From positions 124,001-188,000 of the forward strand of contig NZ_JAGGQP010000003.1 of assembly GCF_018613235.1 (NCBI RefSeq): a stretch of 64,000 bases of DNA. Direction: 5' to 3'. Positions 41,978 through 49,992 of the stretch are shown in pieces; the first letter of the stretch is position 1, and every line of letters begins with the position of its first letter. The notes under the pieces were generated by a model, which saw nothing but the letters and a program-made list of their open reading frames with translations, had not been told where the DNA came from and did no database searches. The position numbers were made by a program, and so were the translations under genes. This DNA comes from Bacillus sp. ISL-41. Its GTDB lineage: Bacteria; Bacillota; Bacilli; Bacillales; Cytobacillaceae.

Positions 41978-43663
41978 CTATTCATCAATCCCAGTAGCCT
42001 TTCCTTCCCGGCTAGAATCAGCCGCTCCATAGATCAGCCCTTTTTCACGATCAATCTTGATCGCCTGGACATTGCCGAGCGGGAATGGTCCATCGGCGAA
42101 CTCGAAGCCCCGCGATTCCATCTCACCTTTCGCCTCCATGCTGATTCCAGATTCCCAGCCAACGAGCGGGCCGGTACTATTGAAAATTCTTGGCTCTTCA
42201 ATAGCATCTTTAAGGTCCATTCCAAAATCAAGAACATTGACTAGTGTCTGGAATACGGAGCCAATGATCGTTGGACCTCCTGGAGAGCCAAGCGTCAATA
42301 CCGGTTCTTCGTCCTTAAAAACAATGGTTGGCGTCTTGCAGCTTACCGGACGTTTGCCTGGCTGAATCTCATTCAAGCCGCCCGGGACCGCATCAAAATC
42401 AGTCAATTCGTTGTTTAATACAAATCCATGTTCTTTAACCATGATTCCAGAACCAAATGGATGCTCTACCGTAGATGTGCAGGCAACAATATTGCCCCAT
42501 TTATCGATGACGGTGAAATGGGTCGTTTCGCTTCTCTCCTTTTCAGGCTCGAACGGCTGGCGAATCACGTTTATTTCGTCCCCATCCGTATAAGCCCATG
42601 GGTTGCCAAAGTCGACTGCGTCATTTCTTCGTTCGAAATCAATTAGCTTGCGGCGGTCTGCAAGATACTCGTCACTAAGCAACCCTTCTAACGGGATACC
42701 TCCAAAATCTGGGTCTCCTGAAAAAGCGATTTTATCTGAAAAAGCAATCCTCATTGCTTCAGTAAACAGATAGTATTTTTCCCACGATTTTGCGTTATAC
42801 TTACTGAGATCAAAGCCTTCAAGCAATTTTAGAATTTGCAGCATCGTTGTTCCGCCGGCACTAGGCATATTGGACGAAGCTATCTTATAATCTCGGTAGG
42901 TTCCCCAGACAGGTTCATCAATCGAGATTTCATAATCTCTGAGATCAGACATTTCCATGATCCCGCCAAGTTCTTTTAGGGTCGAGATAAGTGCTTCCCC
43001 AATCTCGCCTTCATAGAAGGCTTCGATGCCATCACGCTGGAGGATGCGGAATGTTTTCGCAAGATGCTCCTTCTGGTAGACATCCCCTTCTTTAAGGGAT
43101 TTGCCTCCGGGCTGAAACAGTTCCTTCGCATGCTCGCCAAGGCGATAATCAAAGGTGTTAAGGATTTCTTCCATCACCCAGTTTACTTCCACACCTTCTT
43201 CAGCTGCCTGGGCAGCAGGCTCGATCAATTCAGCCAGCGGCTTTGTCCCATATTCCTTTCTTGCCGCTTCCATTGCTTTCAGGATTCCAGGAACACCCAC
43301 TCCTGTGGCATGTGTTGACCTTTTTTTAAATGGGATGACTTCACCTTTTTCATCCAAAAAAAGCTCCGGGTGTGCCGCTTTCGGTGCCCTTGTATGGCCA
43401 TCAAAGATTTTCGTTGTCTTGCTTTCGGCATGATAGACCATAAAAAAGCCGCTGCCGCCGATTCCAGTCATCATCGGTTCCCCGACATTCAGTCCGAACT
43501 GAATGGCGATAGCCGCATCAATCGCATTACCGCCTTCACGAAGGATTTTCTCCCCGGCATTCGTTGCGATTGGATGAGCCGAAGCCGCCATCGCGATTTT
43601 ACCTGTTGCTGTTTCTCTATCATAATCACACTTGTTCGAGCGTGGTTTAAATTCCTTGTCCAT
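41978..43663 (-). CDS. gamma-glutamyltransferase without signal peptide
   Basis: A 561-residue GGT family protein: ASAHPIATNAGEKILREGGN with AIDAAIAIQFGLNV, MMTGIGGSGFFMVYH, and the autoprocessing site with its nucleophile Thr in ERSETTHFTVIDKWG, followed by STVEHPFGSGIMV and GGPTIIGSVFQTLVNVLDFG. There is no signal peptide, so it resembles the cytoplasmic YwrD type rather than secreted Ggt. It cleaves gamma-glutamyl bonds such as in glutathione. GGGAGG precedes the ATG. Single gene. Confidence 0.87.
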   Translation of the reverse strand: MDKEFKPRSNKCDYDRETATGKIAMAASAHPIATNAGEKILREGGNAIDAAIAIQFGLNVGEPMMTGIGGSGFFMVYHAESKTTKIFDGHTRAPKAAHPELFLDEKGEVIPFKKRSTHATGVGVPGILKAMEAARKEYGTKPLAELIEPAAQAAEEGVEVNWVMEEILNTFDYRLGEHAKELFQPGGKSLKEGDVYQKEHLAKTFRILQRDGIEAFYEGEIGEALISTLKELGGIMEMSDLRDYEISIDEPVWGTYRDYKIASSNMPSAGGTTMLQILKLLEGFDLSKYNAKSWEKYYLFTEAMRIAFSDKIAFSGDPDFGGIPLEGLLSDEYLADRRKLIDFERRNDAVDFGNPWAYTDGDEINVIRQPFEPEKERSETTHFTVIDKWGNIVACTSTVEHPFGSGIMVKEHGFVLNNELTDFDAVPGGLNEIQPGKRPVSCKTPTIVFKDEEPVLTLGSPGGPTIIGSVFQTLVNVLDFGMDLKDAIEEPRIFNSTGPLVGWESGISMEAKGEMESRGFEFADGPFPLGNVQAIKIDREKGLIYGAADSSREGKATGIDE

Positions 43664-43754
43664 TGGCTGTGACCTCCCAAATTTCTGCTTGTACTTATAA
43701 CTACCCCTTTTCGAAATATAGAAACAAACAAATATATGGGAGAAGAGACAATTA

Positions 43755-43785
43755 AAAACCAGTCCTGGAATTCAGGACTGGTTTC
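43755..43785 (-). terminator. terminator of the Ser/Asn-rich YtxH-like gene
   Basis: AAACCAGTCCTG, AATT-containing centre, CAGGACTGGTTT, a nearly perfect palindrome. Confidence 0.9.
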
Positions 43786-43796
43786 CTAACATACAA

Positions 43797-44597
43797 TTAT
43801 CGGTTGTTATCGTTCTTCTGGTTTTCCGGCGTTACAGTGAAGGAATTTGAAGTATTTCCTAAACCTGTTGTATCAGACGGCTTGCTTTCCATGCCTGTAG
43901 CATATGCGTCAGCTGCGCCGTTTGTACCTGAACCGGAGTTTGAAGAGCTTGATTCAGATGCAGAGTTAACCACTGGGTTGTCCATTGCGACAGAACCAGC
44001 CTCCTTCACTTTTGAGCCAACGTCCTTCAAGTCATCTTTCGCGTTCATCACAGTAGAGACCGCATCTCCAGAAATGGATTTAGCGTCACCCATCTTGCTG
44101 AATACATCATCATTCAGGCGCTGGTAAAGGTTTTGAGCATCACTGATCGCTTCCTTTAGAATGCTGGAAGCTTCCTTGAAGCTGCTCATCATTTGATCCT
44201 TTACATCAGTAGGATTGTTTTTGACTTCGCTGATCACATTCATTGATGTGTCTTTGGCATTTACTGCCTTATCCTTCACCTTTGTACGAGTGTTCGAATC
44301 AAGCATTGCCATCGCACCGCCAATTGCAGCGCCGATTAGCACACCCTTCATCAGCTTGCCGTTTGATGAGCTAGAGCTACTTGAGCTGTTTACTCCGTAG
44401 CTGCTAGAGTAGCCACCCATTGAATTGTTGTTCGAATACGAATCCCCTGAAGTTGTGCTTGCATATGTTGTAGTTCCAGTTGTTGTATCATATGAAGCAT
44501 TTTCTGTTGAAGAAGAGTACATGTTGTTGTTCATATTGTATGAATTCGATGTGTTGCCCATTGAGTTTTGGTTGTTATCAAGGATGTTGTCAGCCAT
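43797..44597 (-). CDS. YtxH-like protein with Ser/Asn/Thr-rich arms
   Basis: A 266-residue protein. The first 80 residues are low-complexity, rich in Ser, Asn, Tyr and Thr (SSSYGVNSSSSSSSSNGK at its end). Then comes a YtxH-type membrane segment (LMKGVLIGAAIGGAMAMLDS), a helical amphipathic part (VKDQMMSSFKEASSILKEAI) and a second Ser/Asn/Gly-rich tail. YtxH proteins are general-stress linked in Bacillus. The long disordered arms are unusual. AAAGGAGG precedes the ATG. Confidence 0.75.
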   Translation of the reverse strand: MADNILDNNQNSMGNTSNSYNMNNNMYSSSTENASYDTTTGTTTYASTTSGDSYSNNNSMGGYSSSYGVNSSSSSSSSNGKLMKGVLIGAAIGGAMAMLDSNTRTKVKDKAVNAKDTSMNVISEVKNNPTDVKDQMMSSFKEASSILKEAISDAQNLYQRLNDDVFSKMGDAKSISGDAVSTVMNAKDDLKDVGSKVKEAGSVAMDNPVVNSASESSSSNSGSGTNGAADAYATGMESKPSDTTGLGNTSNSFTVTPENQKNDNNR

Positions 44598-44717
44598 TAT
44601 ATATTTCCTCCTTTAATATTTAGTGTTTTATTTGGTTATGTCTATCTATTTCCCGGCTCGGACAACCGTTAAACAGGATATATCTACCTTTTGTCAAGAG
44701 GAAAAAATTACTAAACA

Positions 44718-44869
44718 AAAAGCGGAAGCGCCTTGATCAGCCCCGAAAAGCGCTGGAGGGCTGGCCAGTGAAGTCTTCTTTGACTTCATTGGCAGGACCG
44801 AAGCGTCTCGAGGAGTTAGGAGCCGCAGCAGGACAAGCGACTCGAGGGGCTAGGCGCTGGAGCTGGACA
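44718..44869 (+). repeat. dispersed intergenic repeat, copy E (type 1 with remnant type 2 end)
   Basis: Type 1 left part from AAAAGCGGAAGCGCC, then GTCTCGAGGAGTTAGGAGCC with GCAGCAGGACA (a type 2 right end), then the type 1 right end GACTCGAGGGGCTAGGCGCT. It fills most of the 363-base gap upstream of the YtxH-like gene. Confidence 0.88.
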
Positions 44870-44916
44870 ATTCTCGAAGTGTAAATTTTACATCTTCCTA
44901 TTACAAACAAGAAAAA

Positions 44917-44958
44917 AGAACCTTACTCCTTTTAAAGGAATAAGGCCTCTTGTTTGAT
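44917..44958 (-). terminator. terminator of yfkD-like gene
   Basis: CCTTACTCCTTT, short loop, AAAGGAATAAGG, flanked by AAGA and CCTCTT, read on the minus strand. Confidence 0.75.
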
Positions 44959-44960
44959 AT

Positions 44961-45794
44961 TTATCTTGGTCTTTCACTGGAAACAAAACCAAAGCTGACA
45001 TGATCCTGTACCGGGATCCATGCTCCAATCCCCTGGGAAACAACATTTTTGACGACGATGAATTTCTTGCTCCCTTTTAGCATTAAATAGACCTCGCCAT
45101 ATGTCACCTTTCCCTTTTCATTGATTGCCGGGGCATAAGCATAAAGGTAACCGAGGCGCTTAGGCTGGATATTATAGATATGATCTTTTTTCGTACCGGC
45201 GCCGACAATAGTTTCAAACGCAAGCGGCAATCCTGTTTTCTTCGCTGCTTTTAAAAGCATCATCTTCTGCACATCTTCAGCGTTCTTGATTTTCGCGGTC
45301 AAGCCGCCCTTCACAACCTTTTGCTGTTCCTGTACATAATGGATTTGATAAATAGAATTCCCGCCGCGATTATCATAGTAGTTCGTATTGATTTTCTGGA
45401 ACTCCCAGTTCGGCGAAGTTTCAGCCGACACATAATTCAACGGCCACTCCCCAAGATAAACAATCGCGCGATATCCAATTGCAAAAGGAGTGCTGTTAAT
45501 GGAAGTTTCATTCAGCATCCGGATCAAATCAGGATTCTCAATCTTCACTTTTGACGTTTTCAATAGATTCTTCGTCAGCTCGCTTGGCTGAAGGAAAGGC
45601 AAATCCTCCGTCGGGTTCGGATAGGTGTTATCCTTTGTGATATTCATAACTGAATTCGGAATTGTATACTTGGCCTTTTCCGCCTGCTTAGGCTGCGGAG
45701 TCTTTTTACCTTTCCCTTCCTCAGCAAACCCAGGCGCTAAAATGGACATCATGAAAACAATCGTCATAACAAGGATAGCTGCTGCTTTTTTCAT
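44961..45794 (-). CDS. YfkD family protein
   Basis: A 277-residue protein with a signal peptide (KKAAAILVMTIVFMMSILAP, cut near GFAEE) and the YfkD domain: YTIPNSVMNITKDNTYPNPT, PFAIGYRAIVYLGEWPLNY and YEWQKI-like region reading NWEFQKINTNYYDNRGGN. YfkD of B. subtilis is an exported protein of unknown function. Single gene on the minus strand. Confidence 0.85.
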   Translation of the reverse strand: MKKAAAILVMTIVFMMSILAPGFAEEGKGKKTPQPKQAEKAKYTIPNSVMNITKDNTYPNPTEDLPFLQPSELTKNLLKTSKVKIENPDLIRMLNETSINSTPFAIGYRAIVYLGEWPLNYVSAETSPNWEFQKINTNYYDNRGGNSIYQIHYVQEQQKVVKGGLTAKIKNAEDVQKMMLLKAAKKTGLPLAFETIVGAGTKKDHIYNIQPKRLGYLYAYAPAINEKGKVTYGEVYLMLKGSKKFIVVKNVVSQGIGAWIPVQDHVSFGFVSSERPR

Positions 45795-45919
45795 TGGTGT
45801 TGTTTTCTCCTTTCACTACAGGAAACTTATAAGTTTGTTTATAGTGTTTTCGGAGTTCATTAACTTTATCCAAAGTTTAGGCTGCTTTCGGAAAGTTTGT
45901 GGATATACAGGCATAATGA

Positions 45920-45952
45920 AAGGCCCTGTCCATGACAGAGCCTCAAAAAATT
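45920..45952 (-). terminator. terminator of yczE-like gene
   Basis: On the minus strand AGGCTCTGTC, loop ATG, GACAGGGCCT, then TTCATT. One mismatch in the stem. Confidence 0.8.
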
Positions 45953-46568
45953 ATCGTGCAGATGTGAGCAGCTTATTATAAAGTTTTTCACAGTAAGGGT
46001 AGAACAATTGGATCAGCGGGCCAATTGCGAACGTTACAATCAATGTACCGATTCCGATGGGTCCTTTGAAAATGAATGCAGCGGACAAGGCAAATACTTC
46101 ACCAAGCGTTTTGGCTACCATCAGGTTAAGACCAAACCGTTCCCTTAACGCCATCATGAAATTGTCTATTGGTATCAACGGGAACTTCGGCTGCAGATAT
46201 ACTGCCAGCCCAAAGCTTAGCGCGACCATCCCTAATAGAAAGATGGCAAATTGTTTTACATAGCCGGTTACAACCAGATCATCAAACACACGCAGAAGCC
46301 AGAAGTCAATCAGCACACCGGTGATGAGCAGAGTGATGATTGCAGCCACATCCGGTCGTCTTTTTACTAGAGCTGCATTGACGAAAATCATGACAATACC
46401 AACAATCACAACCCAGCTGCCAGGTGTAAGTCCCACAGTTTTTGATAAGCCGACATTAAGTGCATCCCATGCGCCCGTTCCCAATCCAGCTTTAATGGTC
46501 ATCGATACTCCAAAAGACAGAATGCTTAACCCGATGATGTAAAATAGAGTGCGATATACAAAAACCAT
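45951..46568 (-). CDS. YczE/YyaS/YitT family membrane protein
   Basis: A 205-residue protein with five to six TMs. The family pattern FGVSMTIKAGLGTGAWDALN is in the first third, and FPLIPIDNFMMALRERFG and IGIGTLIVTFAIGPLIQLFY later. B. subtilis YczE is linked to surfactant (bacillomycin) production; the general function is not known. Single gene with terminators on both sides. Confidence 0.87.
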   Translation of the reverse strand: MVFVYRTLFYIIGLSILSFGVSMTIKAGLGTGAWDALNVGLSKTVGLTPGSWVVIVGIVMIFVNAALVKRRPDVAAIITLLITGVLIDFWLLRVFDDLVVTGYVKQFAIFLLGMVALSFGLAVYLQPKFPLIPIDNFMMALRERFGLNLMVAKTLGEVFALSAAFIFKGPIGIGTLIVTFAIGPLIQLFYPYCEKLYNKLLTSAR

Positions 46569-46661
46569 TACATATTCTCCTTCTTATCTAACTGTTAATT
46601 TGAACAGAATCCATGAATGAAACATAGGATCGCTCTTTGGAATTTTGTTCAATACAGCGAA

Positions 46662-46694
46662 AAAAGAACCCTGTCCTCCCGGAACAGAGTTCAT
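46662..46694 (-). terminator. terminator of OsmC-like gene
   Basis: On the minus strand GAACTCTGTTCC, loop GGGAGG, ACAGGGTTC, then TTTTTT. Confidence 0.85.
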
Positions 46695-46777
46695 TGTTTC
46701 TATTATATTAATACAGACAAAATCCAATACTCATTATAGCATATTGTATTAATGGTGTAACTTGCATTTTTGGCGTA

Positions 46778-47164
46778 TTATTGAACGATTTCAAACGTTT
46801 CCTCAACCTCAATGCTGCCAACTACAGATTGAACCATTGAGCAGTTTTTTCTCGTCAAAGCCATTGCCTTCTCTATTTTCTTTTCATCGAGATTGTTGCC
46901 GGCAATGCGGAAATGGACCGTAATCTTGCTCACCCTGTTCGCTTCCTCCTCGACACGTTCAGCATCAGCCTGGATATGGATATCCTTGATGTCCATCCTC
47001 ATTTTTTCGAGTACCTTGCGAAGGACACCGCCGCTGCACACCGCCACTGATGAGACGAGCAGCTGGTAAGGCCTGAAACCATACTGATCATCACCAGCCA
47101 CATCAAGTCTGCCAAAGCCTGCTTCTGTAAAAAAACCAACATCCGGTTTCATTTTGAATTCCAT
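46778..47164 (-). CDS. OsmC family protein (YhfA-like)
   Basis: A 128-residue OsmC/YhfA protein. The two redox cysteines of the family are present in VSSVAVCSGGVLRKVLEKM and LTRKNCSMVQSVVGSI; GFRPYQLLVSSVA is the usual context. OsmC proteins reduce organic hydroperoxides, while the YhfA branch is less well known. Single gene, divergent from an MFS transporter. Confidence 0.87.
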   Translation of the reverse strand: MEFKMKPDVGFFTEAGFGRLDVAGDDQYGFRPYQLLVSSVAVCSGGVLRKVLEKMRMDIKDIHIQADAERVEEEANRVSKITVHFRIAGNNLDEKKIEKAMALTRKNCSMVQSVVGSIEVEETFEIVQ

Positions 47165-47314
47165 GTCACTCTCTCCCTATGATAACTAGTTATATTTGAC
47201 TATTACCATGAGATTACACTATTTTTTCCGTAATTAAAAACAAAAACCGTTGCACATAAAATTTTATATCGTTAACATCTAAAGAGTATTAAGTACTCAG
47301 GGAGATTTTATCAT

Positions 47315-48493
47315 ATGAATATAAGTATTAAGCTTCGTTTCTGGATTTTGGTCAGCATTGTTGCGATTTCAGGTTTTTCACAGGGAATGCTGCTTCCATT
47401 GATTGCAATTATTTTTGAGCAGGATGGCGTGTCATCCTCGATGAATGGCTTTCATGCCACAGGCTTGTATCTGGGAATATTGATTGCCTCGCCATTGATG
47501 GAGGCCCCGCTCCGCCGATTTGGATACAAACCCATCATTCTCATCGGCGGCTTTACCGTAGCTATCTCACTTGCGCTGTTTCCATTATGGAAATCATTCT
47601 GGTTCTGGTTTTTGTTGAGGCTGGCAATTGGAATTGGCGATCACATGCTTCATTTCGCAACACAGACTTGGATTACTTCTTTTTCGCCTAAAGACAGGCT
47701 TGGAAGGAATATCTCGCTCTACGGTTTGTTCTTTGGGCTAGGATTCGCTGCTGGTCCATTGATGACGGGTTTTGTAAAAATAAACACGGCCCTTCCATTC
47801 ATTATATCGTCTGCCATTAGCTTGGCCGCCTGGCTCACCGTCTGGCTGCTGAATAACGAGCGTCCCGAACATGATACTGACAGCAGTTCATTCTTTGGGA
47901 CCATGAAAAGGTTTCGAAAAGTATTTAAGTACGCCTGGGTCGCATTCCTGCCTCCATTTGGCTATGGATTTTTGGAAGCCAGTCTAAATGGCAACTTCCC
48001 TGTCTACGCCATGAGATCTGGCATCGGCGTTGATGCGGTAGCACTCCTGCTTCCGGCATTTGCAATCGGCGGGATCCTTTCCCAGCTGCCGTTAGGCATA
48101 TTGAGCGATAAACTCGGCCGAAGGAATGTGTTGATCGTCGTCACGTTAGCCGGTTTCATCAGCTTTACCGCCGCTGGCTTGCTGGAGAATTCAACAGTTG
48201 GTCTGCTTATTTGCTTCTTTATAGCGGGAACGGTGGTAGGTTCCACTTTCTCTCTCGGCATCAGCTATATGGCAGATTTGCTGCCGAAACAGCTGCTTCC
48301 CGCAGGCAATTTAATGTGCGGGATCTTTTTCAGCTTTGGCAGCATAAGCGGTCCGTTCATTGGGGGACTTGCGATACAGTGGCTGAAAGGCATCAGCTTC
48401 TTTTATGTGATCAGCACGATGCTGCTGTTGATTTTCATTGCCCTTGTGGCGGTTCGGCATGATAGTCCGAGACAACAGGCAAACTCTGTGTAA
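47315..48493 (+). CDS. MFS transporter
   Basis: A 392-residue protein with about 12 TMs. The start LRFWILVSIVAISGFSQGML and the loop PLRRFGYKPIILIGG are typical; the second half has PLGILSDKLGRRNVLIVVTL. AGGGAG precedes the ATG. It resembles drug or sugar efflux MFS proteins; substrate unknown. The 3' side runs into repeat copy F. Confidence 0.85.
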   Translation: MNISIKLRFWILVSIVAISGFSQGMLLPLIAIIFEQDGVSSSMNGFHATGLYLGILIASPLMEAPLRRFGYKPIILIGGFTVAISLALFPLWKSFWFWFLLRLAIGIGDHMLHFATQTWITSFSPKDRLGRNISLYGLFFGLGFAAGPLMTGFVKINTALPFIISSAISLAAWLTVWLLNNERPEHDTDSSSFFGTMKRFRKVFKYAWVAFLPPFGYGFLEASLNGNFPVYAMRSGIGVDAVALLLPAFAIGGILSQLPLGILSDKLGRRNVLIVVTLAGFISFTAAGLLENSTVGLLICFFIAGTVVGSTFSLGISYMADLLPKQLLPAGNLMCGIFFSFGSISGPFIGGLAIQWLKGISFFYVISTMLLLIFIALVAVRHDSPRQQANSV

Positions 48494-48496
48494 TTA

Positions 48497-48770
48497 GAAA
48501 AGCGCAAGCGCCTTGTTCAGCCCCGACAAGCGCTGGAGGGCCGAACAGTGAAGTCGTTCTTTGACTTCATTGGGCAGATCGAAAACGAAAAGTATAGCCG
48601 ACTGTCCAGAAACGAAGAAACTGGAGACTCCGACAAAGAAGCGCTTTTTGCTTCTGCCGGCGGAGTTGAAGTTTCGGAGTTTCTAGGAGGCGACACTAGA
48701 CAAGCGTCTCGAGGAGTTAGGAGCCGCAGCTAGACAAGCGACTCGAGGGGCTAGGCGCTGGAGCTAGACA
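48497..48770 (+). repeat. dispersed intergenic repeat, copy F (type 1 interrupted by type 2, itself interrupted)
   Basis: Type 1 left part (48497 to about 48583), then a type 2 element from AAAGTATAGCCGACTGTCC to GGAGCCGCAGCTAGACA, with a third segment inside it (GAAACTGGAGACTCCGAC to GGAGGCGACACTAGACA), then the type 1 right end GACTCGAGGGGCTAGGCGCT. Three nested layers in one intergenic space. Confidence 0.85.
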
Positions 48771-48849
48771 ATTCTTGAAGTGAAAATTTTTCTTTCTTAT
48801 CTTAAACCAAAAAGCACAGGCTCCATGTTCGATTTCTAAAAAACAATGC

Positions 48850-48890
48850 AAAACAGCCTCCCTATTTCGCAGGGAGGCTGTTTCTTTTTC
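48850..48890. terminator. terminator shared by MFS and EamA genes
   Basis: AAACAGCCTCCCT, loop ATTTCGC, AGGGAGGCTGTTT, then CTTTTT. The EamA stop codon lies inside the stem-loop. Confidence 0.92.
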
Positions 48891-49800
48891 GCGCGGGCCG
48901 GTTGACAAGAACGATTCCGACGACCACAAATATTAATCCGGCAATGACAAAGTAATGTATTGGTTCAGCAAGCAGAACTGCTGACAATATTACCCCGAAG
49001 ACCGGTACTAGGAACAGGTACAATGACACTTTCCCGACCTGGTTGTACTTCATGACATTGTTCCATAAAATAAAGCCCGCTGCTGATAGGAACGCAAGAT
49101 AGAGGAGCATCAAACCAGACTTAAGGTCGAAATCGAATGGAGCAAGTCCTACTGAAAATGCGCCGATCGCAATCAAACCAAGAGACCCCAAAATCATCTG
49201 GTAAGCTGTTAAATAAATAACCTCCATTTTCCCGCTTCCCTGTTTGGCAAGAATATTTCCGTATGCACCAGCCATCATCGCACCCATGAGCAGAATTTCA
49301 CCGATCCCAAAACTGATTTCGTAAGCACCATTTGGCCAGTTGGCGAAGATAGCACCGGTGAATCCAACCATCAATCCAGCAACCTTCAAACGGCTCATCC
49401 TGTCATCAGGGTACAGGAAATGAGCTAGCAGGATCTGGAAAAACGAAGTTGTACCGGCAATGATCGATCCCTGGATTCCGGTAGAATAACTGAGTCCGAT
49501 ATAAAACAGGACATATTGTAAAAACGTCTGGAACAGGCCAATTTTCAGAAGAGACTTGGTCGTTTCCGGCCTGAATTTCATATTCCTTTTCAAAAGGAGG
49601 AACATGATCAGGATCAGCAGCCCGGCAAGCAGGAAACGGTATCCTGCGAACAGCATTTGCTCACCCATCTCTTCCGGCCTGATATCAAGGCTGTTATAAC
49701 TCAGCTTTATGAACGGAAACGCACTTCCCCATAGGAAAGTCGCACCGACAGCCGAAACAGCAATTCCAAGCGGATGGGTAAAAAAGTCTTTTGTTGTCAT
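48862..49800 (-). CDS. EamA family DMT transporter
   Basis: A 312-residue protein with ten TMs in two EamA repeats. It starts with AVSAVGATFLWGSAFPFIKL, and the second repeat has ILLMGAMMAGAYGNILAKQG and ILWNNVMKYNQVGKVSLYLF. Such proteins export amino acids or metabolites. The last codons lie in the terminator stem. Divergent from the P-type ATPase gene. Confidence 0.88.
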   Translation of the reverse strand: MTTKDFFTHPLGIAVSAVGATFLWGSAFPFIKLSYNSLDIRPEEMGEQMLFAGYRFLLAGLLILIMFLLLKRNMKFRPETTKSLLKIGLFQTFLQYVLFYIGLSYSTGIQGSIIAGTTSFFQILLAHFLYPDDRMSRLKVAGLMVGFTGAIFANWPNGAYEISFGIGEILLMGAMMAGAYGNILAKQGSGKMEVIYLTAYQMILGSLGLIAIGAFSVGLAPFDFDLKSGLMLLYLAFLSAAGFILWNNVMKYNQVGKVSLYLFLVPVFGVILSAVLLAEPIHYFVIAGLIFVVVGIVLVNRPARKRNSLPAK

Positions 49801-49904
49801 TAAACTATCTCCTTAGACAGACGCATTATTCTTTCAAAAAGCATATATTGTATGGTAACATAATAGTGAACACAATATGTATTTTTTGACTCGGATTTTC
49901 GCTG

Positions 49905-49929
49905 TCACCAACTTGGTGGCAGCTTTCGT
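49905..49929 (+). promoter_or_regulatory. hairpin in the leader of the P-type ATPase gene
   Basis: GCTGTCACCAA, C, TTGGTGGCAGC with one mismatch, followed by TTTCGTGTTTTTT. It looks like an intrinsic terminator about 60 bases before the gene and could be an attenuator or the end of an upstream antisense transcript. Confidence 0.5.
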
Positions 49930-49942
49930 GTTTTTTAAGGGT

Positions 49943-49967
49943 AATGATTGTGATTATTAGTATCATT
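49943..49967 (+). promoter_or_regulatory. PerR/Fur-like box before the P-type ATPase gene
   Basis: TGATTGTGATTATTA at 49945-49959 agrees with 10 of the 14 defined positions of the PerR consensus TTATAATNATTATAA, inside a wider AATGAT ... ATCATT inverted repeat. PerR controls pfeT in B. subtilis; here the assignment is by analogy. Confidence 0.5.
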
Positions 49968-49992
49968 TAGAGATTTAAAGGAGGAGAAAAGG

